A stretch of DNA of 7,156 nt from Cyclobacteriaceae bacterium. Lineage in GTDB: Bacteria > Bacteroidota > Bacteroidia > Cytophagales > Cyclobacteriaceae. The notes beneath the pieces were generated by a model that made no database searches, was not told where the DNA came from, and saw only the letters and a program-made list of their open reading frames with translations. Below are positions 1 to 5,603 of this stretch, one piece after another. The stretch covers positions 1-7,156 of the forward strand of contig JAOUOM010000096.1 in NCBI GenBank assembly GCA_029880385.1, given 5' to 3'. Each line of letters opens with the position of its first letter. Position 1 is the first letter of the stretch. The translations under genes and the position numbers were made by a program.

Positions 1-1281
1 ACCCTGGGCTTTCCATGTGTAGGCTGGACCGGCCCATGAACCATTGTCCTGCATGCCGCCATAGACATTGTAGGGTATTTCGTTATCTACCGCGATGTGA
101 TAGAATTGGGCAACAGGCAGGGTTTGGACAAATTGCCAGGATTTGCCTCTGTCCCGTGTGATATTGAGTCCGCCATCGTTTCCATCCATCATAAAGTCAG
201 GGTCGTTGGGGTGAATCCACCAGGCATGATGGTCCGGATGTACGCCACGTGATGTGTTGTAGGCAGGCATTAATTCCTTAAAATTCCTGCCACCGTCTTC
301 GCTCACATTGATATAGGTGAAAATACTGTATACCCGGTTTTCATTTGCCGGGTCTACCGCCAGGTCGCTGTAATAAAATGGGCGGTTTCCGATATCTTCT
401 TTGTTGTTGATCATTTTCCATGAAAACCCTCCGTCTTCTGTACGGTAGAGGGCATTCTTTTTTGACTCGATCAGTGCATAGGCTACGCTGGGGTCGCTAT
501 TGGCAATAGCCAGTCCCATACGGCCCAGTTCGCCTTCGGGCAGCCCATCATCTTTTGTTCTTTTTTCCCAGGTTTCCCCTCCGTCATGGGTGATATACAA
601 GCCGGATCCCTCGCCTCCCGATTTGAAAAACCAAGGGTCGCGATGATGTTCCCACAAGGCTACCATCAATTTGTTTGGGTTGGAAGGATCCATCACCATG
701 TCGGCGACACCTGAATTATCATTGCTGTACAGGATTCGATTCCATGTTTTGCCGCCATCGGTTGTTTTGAACACACCACGTTCAGGGTGATTACCCCATG
801 GAGAGCCGATCGCACCGACAAAAACGATGTCCGGATTGGATGGATGAATGAGGATGCGATGGATGTGCCGTGTCTTTTCAAGGCCCATTTTTTTCCAGGT
901 TCGGCCACCGTCCAGACTTTTGTAAATCCCATCGCCACTGTTAAGGGAATTTCGTGGGTTTCCTTCCCCTGTACCAACCCAAAGTACAGAAGGATTTGAC
1001 TGCTGGATGGCAATGGCTCCAATGGAGGCAGTCGTCTGTTTATCAAAGACAGGTTCCCATTTTATTCCACCGGATGATGATTTCCATAGCCCGCCGGAGG
1101 CAGTGCCGATATACATAGTGGAAGGATCGGCCGTGACGACATCAATTGCCGTGACCCTGCCTGCCATACCAGCCGGTCCGATACTTCTTGGTTTCATGTT
1201 TTCAAAGGCTTCCATATCCAGTTTTTGCGCAACAGACAAGAGGGATGCGAGGCCAAATAGCAGGGATAAATATGTTTTCAT
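1..1281 (-). CDS. Exported BNR/VPS10 (sortilin-like) repeat protein, C-terminus missing
   Basis: The frame is open from an ATG at 1281 to the left edge: 427 codons with no stop, so the protein is cut by the window. Residues 1-18 (MKTYLSLLFGLASLLSVA) look like a signal peptide with cleavage before Q19, so the product should be exported. Asp-box/BNR-type motifs (S/T-x-D-G-G-x-x-W) recur at about residues 122-129, 173-180, 231-238 and 281-288. Degenerate copies end at F334 and W382. This indicates a beta-propeller like the BNR 'glycosyl hydrolase'/sortilin-like proteins of Bacteroidota. Other landmarks are RSIGPAGMAGRV near residue 32, HPDHHAWW at 348-355 and GMQDNGSW at 409-416. Family members are often around 1000 residues, so more than half is probably missing. 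The substrate is unknown; glycosidase activity should not be assumed, because Asp boxes are structural. The start is chosen because the signal peptide begins exactly there. Confidence 0.87.
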   Translation of the reverse strand, partial: MKTYLSLLFGLASLLSVAQKLDMEAFENMKPRSIGPAGMAGRVTAIDVVTADPSTMYIGTASGGLWKSSSGGIKWEPVFDKQTTASIGAIAIQQSNPSVLWVGTGEGNPRNSLNSGDGIYKSLDGGRTWKKMGLEKTRHIHRILIHPSNPDIVFVGAIGSPWGNHPERGVFKTTDGGKTWNRILYSNDNSGVADMVMDPSNPNKLMVALWEHHRDPWFFKSGGEGSGLYITHDGGETWEKRTKDDGLPEGELGRMGLAIANSDPSVAYALIESKKNALYRTEDGGFSWKMINNKEDIGNRPFYYSDLAVDPANENRVYSIFTYINVSEDGGRNFKELMPAYNTSRGVHPDHHAWWIHPNDPDFMMDGNDGGLNITRDRGKSWQFVQTLPVAQFYHIAVDNEIPYNVYGGMQDNGSWAGPAYTWKAQG

Positions 1282-1410
1282 TTTACGTGGTGGTTTGGTA
1301 AATACAATTTGACAACCCGTATGGAGGGGCAATTCTATGTAAACCTAGGAAAGGATTTGGAATGCGGGTGCAGGGAATTACACGATTGGAAAGGAAGTAG
1401 AGCCGGGAGG

Positions 1411-1438
1411 AAATAAAAAAAGAGGTTTAGAACCTCCT
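1411..1438 (-). terminator. Rho-independent terminator overlapping the end of the RRM gene
   Basis: Read on the minus strand, GAGGTT-CTA-AACCTC forms a perfect 6-bp stem (plus-strand arms 1422-1427 and 1431-1436). A G-U and an A-U pair can extend it. The run TTTTTTTATTT follows directly (plus-strand 1411-1421). The 5' arm lies in the last two codons and the stop codon sits at the loop, so the CDS and terminator share bases. Confidence 0.8.
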
Positions 1439-1714
1439 TTTGTTTTGATATCCACCGCCTCCGCCGCTGTTTTCACGTGGGCGAGCTTTTTTAACAACGA
1501 TTGTACTTCCTTCAAATTCTGTTTCATTCAACTGGTTGATGCAGTCATTTGCTTCTGCGTCATTGTCCATTTCGACAAACCCGAAGCATTTAGAAAAACC
1601 GGTGTCCCGATCCATGATTACTTTAGCAGAGGACACTTCCCCATACTGTTCGAATAATTCACGTAAGCTTTCGCTTGATGTGTTTCGGCTTAGTTTAGCC
1701 ACGAAGATGTTCAT
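1427..1714 (-). CDS. RRM-domain RNA-binding protein, 95 aa
   Basis: A single RNA-recognition motif fills residues 2-78, followed by a short Gly/basic tail (five Gly at 84-88, then YQNKRRF). RNP2 is IFVAKL at 3-8. RNP1 is KCFGFVEM at 42-49, with aromatic F44 and F46 retained for base stacking. The usual RNP1 Gly is Cys43 and the final aromatic is Met49. Small RRM proteins of this build are common in Bacteroidota and cyanobacteria. They bind single-stranded RNA and are often linked to cold response or post-transcriptional control; the RNA target here is unknown. The start follows a leader of almost pure A/T (1715-1741), usual for this phylum, with no Shine-Dalgarno site. The gene has its own terminator and is separated by 131 bp from the upstream small gene, so it is probably transcribed alone. 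The length is complete for the family. Confidence 0.94.
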   Translation of the reverse strand: MNIFVAKLSRNTSSESLRELFEQYGEVSSAKVIMDRDTGFSKCFGFVEMDNDAEANDCINQLNETEFEGSTIVVKKARPRENSGGGGGYQNKRRF

Positions 1715-1845
1715 AGTAAAATAAATAAAATAATAAATAATAACTCATAAATGGATTTGGGGCAAGTTGTCACTTCAAAATTGTTTTGATCAAATATGGC
1801 AAACTAACCGACGTAAATGTAAGAAAATTAAATTCATATAAATGC

Positions 1846-2022
1846 TCAAAGCAATGTATTGGGATAAAAATTTTCTTTTTCTGAGGCACAGTTTTCACAA
1901 TACGTTTCCTCCTCATCCTGATCATAATAGAAATCTTCCCCCATTGTAATAAGATGATGACAACATTCACATACCATGTCTAATTCTGCACGTTGCGCGA
2001 TAAGTATATCCTGGGTTTCCAT
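1846..2022 (-). CDS. Small two-CxxC zinc-ribbon-like protein, 58 aa
   Basis: An ATG at 2022 opens a 58-codon frame ending in TGA at 1846-1848. Cys residues pair as C18-E-C-C21 and C42-E-N-C45, twenty residues apart. Between them runs a pattern with HH at 22-23, MGEDFYY at 27-33 and an acidic turn before Y41. Two CxxC knuckles joined by a short hairpin are the hallmark of a zinc ribbon or LIM-like finger; zinc binding is inferred. The N-terminal part (METQDILIAQRAELDMV) looks helical. There is no signal peptide, so it is probably cytosolic. The start is preceded by an A-rich leader (AAAACAACAAA), as is common in this phylum. I do not recognise a named family and assign no function. The paired Cys spacing makes a chance frame unlikely, but homologues would settle it. 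Confidence 0.66.
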   Translation of the reverse strand: METQDILIAQRAELDMVCECCHHLITMGEDFYYDQDEEETYCENCASEKENFYPNTLL

Positions 2023-2207
2023 TTTGTTGTTTTGAATTGGGTGTTACATAAATAAAATTAGCCGATATCAGCGAATAATAAACGATTCTATCGTGAAATT
2101 ATTCAATGATTTATGTCGTATTTTCCATTTATACTGTTTGATACCAATCCGTGAGGTGGCCGGAATAGTGGAGGAATGGTTTATGGGTGCTCAGTTTCCC
2201 TGGTTTG

Positions 2208-2268
2208 AAAAAAGGAACAGTCTCCGGATTTACTTTCCATTTTGAGTCAGGTTGTGGCAAAATCCGGA
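2208..2268 (-). terminator. Possible terminator after the lipocalin-like gene
   Basis: A perfect 9-bp inverted repeat lies just after the stop: TCCGGATTT at 2223-2231 and AAATCCGGA at 2260-2268, with a 28-nt loop. On the minus strand a run of six T (plus-strand 2208-2213) follows 9 nt beyond the stem. The large loop and the gap before the T-run make this weaker than the other two terminators. Confidence 0.35.
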
Positions 2269-2271
2269 TGG

Positions 2272-2745
2272 TTATTCCATACGAACCAGGTATACATTGT
2301 CATCAATTTGCCCATTTTCCATTGATACAAGGAGATCCCCATCAAACATCCAATAATCGTTATTATCCATGTTGATCCGGACATTGTCACTACTTTCGAT
2401 TATCAATTCACCCCTTTTATTGATATACCAGGAGCCATCTTCCTGCTCATCTTCGTTAAAGGCATTTACATAAATGGTGAGTTCACCTTCAGGTTTGAAT
2501 TCGAAATAGATGTCAATGTTTTCGATAATGCCTTCTACCAGTCCCGAAACACCCTGAATGATGATTTTTGCAAATAGGTCATCCTCTTCTTCACTGGCTT
2601 CATCAAGGGCTTCTTCTACATCGATTACCATTTTCCAGGTACCCAGTAGTTTTTTTTCTGTTACACTTTGCTGGGAAAAAACAGGGGAGGGATACATGGC
2701 CACAAACAAAAGTGTGATAATTGCCGTACTACAAATACGTTTCAT
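2272..2745 (-). CDS. Exported lipocalin-like protein, 157 aa
   Basis: From the Met codon at 2745 the protein opens with a signal peptide (MKRICSTAIITLLFVAMYPS...), with likely cleavage after VFS at residue 24. The mature part begins QQSVTEKKLLGTWKM. L33-L34-G35-T36-W37 matches the G-x-W signature on the first strand of lipocalin-like domains in Bacteroidota secreted proteins. The rest alternates beta-prone segments (IDIYFEF, ELTIYV, ELIIES, YWMFDGDLLVSM, VYLVRM), as expected for a small barrel. A very acidic stretch lies at about 44-56. Such proteins may bind a small hydrophobic ligand; no ligand can be inferred here. The frame also extends upstream to a Met at 2802. I reject that start because it would bury the signal peptide behind 19 residues. 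There is no lipobox Cys at the cleavage site. The gene is divergent from ffh and probably monocistronic. Confidence 0.75.
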   Translation of the reverse strand: MKRICSTAIITLLFVAMYPSPVFSQQSVTEKKLLGTWKMVIDVEEALDEASEEEDDLFAKIIIQGVSGLVEGIIENIDIYFEFKPEGELTIYVNAFNEDEQEDGSWYINKRGELIIESSDNVRINMDNNDYWMFDGDLLVSMENGQIDDNVYLVRME

Positions 2746-2796
2746 GGAAATATTAGTTAAATGATAAAATAAAACCGGTACGCTCCTGCAGGTTGT

Positions 2797-2815
2797 TTGC
2801 ATTGCAAGGTACCTT
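2797..2815. repeat. Two abutting palindromes in the lipocalin/ffh divergent spacer
   Basis: TTGCATTGCAA (2797-2807, perfect 5-bp arms around one base) overlaps by two bases with AAGGTACCTT (2806-2815, a perfect 10-bp palindrome). They lie 52 bp upstream of the lipocalin-like start and about 60 bp upstream of the ffh -7 box, where an operator could sit. No regulator can be named, and chance remains possible. Confidence 0.4.
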
Positions 2816-2875
2816 ATAAAGTATCTATACTGGGATAAATTAAAAAGGTTACATAATTATTGATCGAGGGTTTAT

Positions 2876-2883
2876 TAATTTTG
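2876..2883 (+). promoter_or_regulatory. Bacteroidota-type -7 promoter box for ffh
   Basis: TAATTTTG is a perfect match to TAnnTTTG, the -7 element read by the primary sigma factor of Bacteroidota. It ends 24 nt before the ffh start, giving an inferred leader of roughly 20 nt. No good TTG element sits at the expected -33 spacing; the nearest TTG (2860-2862) is too close. An AGGAG (2900-2904) lies only 3 nt before the ATG, a short spacing for a Shine-Dalgarno site. Confidence 0.6.
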
Positions 2884-2907
2884 AAGGCTCAAAAGCACTA
2901 GGAGAAT

Positions 2908-4227
2908 ATGTTTGATAATTTAAGTGTAAAACTGGACAGGGCGTTTAAGACGCTGAAAGGGCAGGGGAAAATCACGGAAATAAATGTAGCATCGACGATC
3001 AAGGAAATCCGAAAGGCCCTCATTGATGCTGACGTAAATTATAAAATCGCAAAGGAAGTCACGGATTCCATCAAGGAAAAAGCATTGGGAAGGGATGTGC
3101 TCATCGCTGTTTCTCCCGGCCAGTTGCTGACCAAAATCGTTGCAGAGGAGCTGACCTTGCTAATGGGGGCTTCACAGGTACCGATAAACAAGGCCGGTAG
3201 TCCGAATGTTATCCTGATATCAGGACTTCAGGGTTCTGGTAAAACCACCTTTTCAGGAAAACTGGGTAGTATGCTCAAACGACAGGGTAATACGGTTTTG
3301 TTAGTGGCCTGTGATATTTACCGGCCAGCGGCCATTGATCAGCTAAAGGTGCTGGGTGAGCAGATAGGGGTAGACGTGTATGCGGAACCGGATAATAAGG
3401 ATGCAGTTCAAATTGCAAAAAATGCGGTAAAATATGCCCGTGAAAACGGTAAAAAATCAGTTATCGTTGATACTGCCGGCCGATTGGCTGTCGATGAGGA
3501 AATGATGCGTGAGATTGAAGCCGTAAAAAAAGCTTTGTCGCCAGCGGAGACGTTGTTTGTAGTGGATGCGATGACAGGACAAGATGCCGTAAACACGGCC
3601 CGTACGTTTAACGAGCGACTGAATTTTGACGGGGTAGTCCTGACCAAGTTGGACGGGGACACCCGTGGGGGAGCGGCCCTTTCCATTCGCAGGGAGGTGA
3701 CCAAGCCAATCAAATTTGTGAGTACGGGTGAAAAGATGGACGCCATCGATCTTTTTTATCCCGACCGTATGGCCAATCGTATCCTGGGTATGGGTGACGT
3801 ACTTACCCTGGTGGAAAAAGCCCAGATGAATTTCGATCAGGATGAAGCCCGACGGCTCAATAAGAAGATCAAAAAGAACCAGTTTGGCTTTGATGATTTT
3901 CTTTCACAAATGGAGCAAATCAAAAAAATGGGAAGTATCAAAGACCTGATGGGAATGATCCCGGGCATGGGAAAAGCCATTAAAGATGTCGATATTGATG
4001 ATAATTCACTCAAACCTATTGAGGCAATTATCAAATCAATGACACCAATGGAGCGTGAAAACCCTGACGTGATCAATGGTAGCAGGCGGCAGCGCATTGC
4101 GAAAGGTAGTGGTACTTCCATACAGGAAGTCAACCAGTTGCTCAAGCAGTTTGAGCAAATGAGGAAAATGATGAAGACCATGAACAAAATGGGAGGAGCC
4201 AAGGCCCTTTCCGGTTTGTTCAAATAA
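2908..4227 (+). CDS. ffh: Signal recognition particle protein Ffh (SRP54), 439 aa
   Basis: This is the GTPase of the bacterial signal recognition particle. It binds signal sequences of nascent inner-membrane and exported proteins at the ribosome and hands them to the receptor FtsY at the membrane. The helical N domain covers about residues 1-90. The G domain carries the P-loop GLQGSGKTT at 106-114 (K112), DTAGR at 188-192 and TKLDG at 246-250. ILGMGD at about 292-297 leads into the Met-rich M domain, with clusters around M335 (QMEQIKKMG) and the C-terminal FEQMRKMMKTMNKMGG. The 4.5S/SRP RNA-binding helix appears as SRRQRIAKGSG at 392-402. Length and domain order are normal and complete. No SRP RNA gene is visible in the window. 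The gene is divergent from the lipocalin-like gene and converges with the downstream minus-strand gene, 12 bp away. Confidence 0.99.
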   Translation: MFDNLSVKLDRAFKTLKGQGKITEINVASTIKEIRKALIDADVNYKIAKEVTDSIKEKALGRDVLIAVSPGQLLTKIVAEELTLLMGASQVPINKAGSPNVILISGLQGSGKTTFSGKLGSMLKRQGNTVLLVACDIYRPAAIDQLKVLGEQIGVDVYAEPDNKDAVQIAKNAVKYARENGKKSVIVDTAGRLAVDEEMMREIEAVKKALSPAETLFVVDAMTGQDAVNTARTFNERLNFDGVVLTKLDGDTRGGAALSIRREVTKPIKFVSTGEKMDAIDLFYPDRMANRILGMGDVLTLVEKAQMNFDQDEARRLNKKIKKNQFGFDDFLSQMEQIKKMGSIKDLMGMIPGMGKAIKDVDIDDNSLKPIEAIIKSMTPMERENPDVINGSRRQRIAKGSGTSIQEVNQLLKQFEQMRKMMKTMNKMGGAKALSGLFK

Positions 4228-4264
4228 GCGGAAGAAGGGTCAGGTTTTTTGTTTTTTCTTTTTT
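4205..4264 (+). terminator. Rho-independent terminator of ffh, embedded in both flanking genes
   Basis: CCCT-TTCCG (4205-4213) pairs with CGGAA-GA-AGGG (4229-4239), giving nine pairs with a 2-nt bulge and a 15-nt loop spanning the ffh stop. After TCAGG comes a tract of T6-G-T6-C-T6 (4245-4264). The 5' arm is ffh coding sequence, and the T-tract is inside the 3' end of the opposing gene. No matching T-run serves the minus strand, so this terminator is directional. Confidence 0.68.
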
Positions 4265-5502
4265 GCAGCCGGGAAAAGGATGTTGTTGAGGATGAGCCGG
4301 TAACCGGGTGAGTTTGGGTGCAGGTTGAGGTCTGTGGGTTCTTCTCCCACATGGTGTTGGTAATCTTCGGGATCGTGCCCGCCATAAAACGTAAAAAAAC
4401 CTTTTTCAATTACGCCATGGATGTATCGGGCTTCGCCAATGGATTTGTTTTCGCCCATGATTAGAACGTCGCCTTTGACCAGGTCTTTTTTAAACCCGGT
4501 GGTCTGCCCCATAAATCCCTTGATTATCTGACTGTGGTTTTGGGTGAGCATGGTGGGAATGGGATCCCATTTGGCCGAATACTGAAATAAGGTAAAATAA
4601 TCATTGGCTTCTGTTAGTCCACGGTGTTCGGGCTGGTTGTCAATATTACTGAACTCATATTCCCAGGGGCTTTTTTCCAATGTAAAATTTTCAAAGGCAA
4701 ATGTTCGGCTATAGTCAAGCTTGGACTGTGCCTTTGGATCCATCGGGTCACCATCAAACATAACATCACAAATATCCACCCCCTCGGCAGCCAGTGCAAT
4801 GTCGTAGGTGTCGGTAGCCGAGCACATGGCAAAAAGAAAGCCACCACCTACCACATAGGCTTTTATTTTTTTGGTAATGGCGAGTTTGAGTTGTGATACT
4901 TTGCCGAACCCGTGCTTGCGTGCCGAAGCTTCATATTCCTGCTGCTGTTCCTGATACCAGGGAAAAAACCGGTAGCTTCTGTAGAATTTCCCATATTGAC
5001 CTGTGAAGTCCTCGTGATGCAGGTGGAGCCAGTCGTACTTTAAAAGTTCGTTATACATCACCTCATCATCAAAAATCACGTCATAGGGGATTTCGGCATA
5101 GGTGAGTACCAGGGTTACTGCGTCATCCCATGGCTGTTTGCTCTTGGGGGAATAAACAGCAATTTTGGGAAATTTTTCCAGTTTCATCACATCCATATTT
5201 GAGGAGGGGCTGGCGATTTCGGTCAGGATATCATTTGCCTGGGCATCGGAGATCATCTGGTACCCGACATTTCGGATGACACATTCATTTTCAATTGTTT
5301 GGGTCCATTTGATCATAAAACTACCCCCACGGAAATTGAGGAGCCAGTCGACTGGGACATCTTTGGTGAGGGCCCAATACGCAATGCCGTAGGCTTTCAG
5401 GTGATCAGATTGTGTGTCGTCCATTGGGATGAGGAGGTAGGCAGCCTGAAGAGGTATAAGCCAGGATATAAGCAGGAGCGCAATGACTATTTTTTTCGTC
5501 AT
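4240..5502 (-). CDS. Exported GATase1-like protein of the family often labelled 'asparagine synthetase B', 420 aa
   Basis: An N-terminal signal peptide (MTKKIVIALLLISWLIPLQA, cleavage near residue 20) precedes a conserved opening, LLIPMDDTQSDHLKAYGIAY. I recall this family from Bacteroidota genomes under the name 'asparagine synthetase B', but true AsnB features are absent. There is no N-terminal nucleophile Cys2 and no SGGLDS ATP-pyrophosphatase loop. What can be seen is a Rossmann-like segment (KIAVYSPKSKQPWDDAV), DWLHLHHEDF, and GGGFLFAMCSATDTYD with C227 in a nucleophile-elbow-like setting. Near the end comes FYGGHDPEDY with H376. That order resembles class I glutamine-amidotransferase/ThuA-like folds, with Cys and His as candidate catalytic residues; this is inference. 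An exported location argues against an amino-acid biosynthetic role. The C-terminus is Lys-rich (AAKKKKQKT) and is encoded opposite the ffh terminator T-tract. The start is fixed by the signal peptide. The substrate is unknown. Confidence 0.86.
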   Translation of the reverse strand: MTKKIVIALLLISWLIPLQAAYLLIPMDDTQSDHLKAYGIAYWALTKDVPVDWLLNFRGGSFMIKWTQTIENECVIRNVGYQMISDAQANDILTEIASPSSNMDVMKLEKFPKIAVYSPKSKQPWDDAVTLVLTYAEIPYDVIFDDEVMYNELLKYDWLHLHHEDFTGQYGKFYRSYRFFPWYQEQQQEYEASARKHGFGKVSQLKLAITKKIKAYVVGGGFLFAMCSATDTYDIALAAEGVDICDVMFDGDPMDPKAQSKLDYSRTFAFENFTLEKSPWEYEFSNIDNQPEHRGLTEANDYFTLFQYSAKWDPIPTMLTQNHSQIIKGFMGQTTGFKKDLVKGDVLIMGENKSIGEARYIHGVIEKGFFTFYGGHDPEDYQHHVGEEPTDLNLHPNSPGYRLILNNILFPAAKKKKQKT

Positions 5503-5524
5503 GATTGTATCTGATTCTGAAGAT

Positions 5525-5532
5525 TAAACGTA
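5525..5532 (-). promoter_or_regulatory. Candidate -7 box for the 420-aa exported protein gene
   Basis: On the minus strand, TACGTTTA matches TAnnTTTG at all fixed positions but the last. It ends 22 nt before the ATG, a spacing like that seen for ffh. I see no convincing -33 TTG, so this is only a candidate. Confidence 0.3.
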
Positions 5533-5590
5533 AAGAATACCAATTACCTTTAAAATAGATTTACAGAAAAATTGTTTCTCGGTTCTCATA

Positions 5591-5598
5591 TACCTTTG
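5591..5598 (+). promoter_or_regulatory. Bacteroidota-type -7 promoter box at the permease start
   Basis: TACCTTTG is a perfect TAnnTTTG match, with a TTG at 5572-5574 sixteen bases upstream as a possible -33 element (slightly short spacing). The box ends only 5 nt before the ATG at 5604. The transcript would therefore begin at or next to the start codon. Confidence 0.5.
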
Positions 5599-5603
5599 GA
5601 TGA

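Noticed and set aside
1007..1312. Open plus-strand frames opposite the BNR protein
   Set aside because: The minus strand codes clearly here, with a signal peptide and repeated Asp boxes; the plus-strand frames are antisense shadows.
1282..1426. Promoter for the BNR gene and other structure in this spacer
   Set aside because: Only partial -7 matches such as TAGGTTTA are present on the minus strand, with no -33 partner. Nothing supportable apart from the RRM terminator at its edge.
1770..1970. Minus-strand frame of 66 codons rich in Ile, Arg and Lys
   Set aside because: It overlaps the 58-aa Cys-rich gene in a different frame. The Cys-rich frame has the better start context and paired CxxC motifs.
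2746..2802. Upstream start at 2802 for the lipocalin-like gene
   Set aside because: It adds 19 residues ahead of a normal signal peptide and runs through the palindromes; the Met at 2745 is the natural start.
2816..2907. Small RNA or SRP RNA upstream of ffh
   Set aside because: There is no long hairpin or conserved SRP RNA apical loop (GGAA/GGGA tetraloop on a stem) in this AT-rich spacer.
3837..4409. Open minus-strand frame of 190 codons across the ends of ffh and its convergent neighbour
   Set aside because: It is antisense to the conserved Ffh M domain and overlaps the exported protein's gene in another frame. The translation has no recognisable motif.
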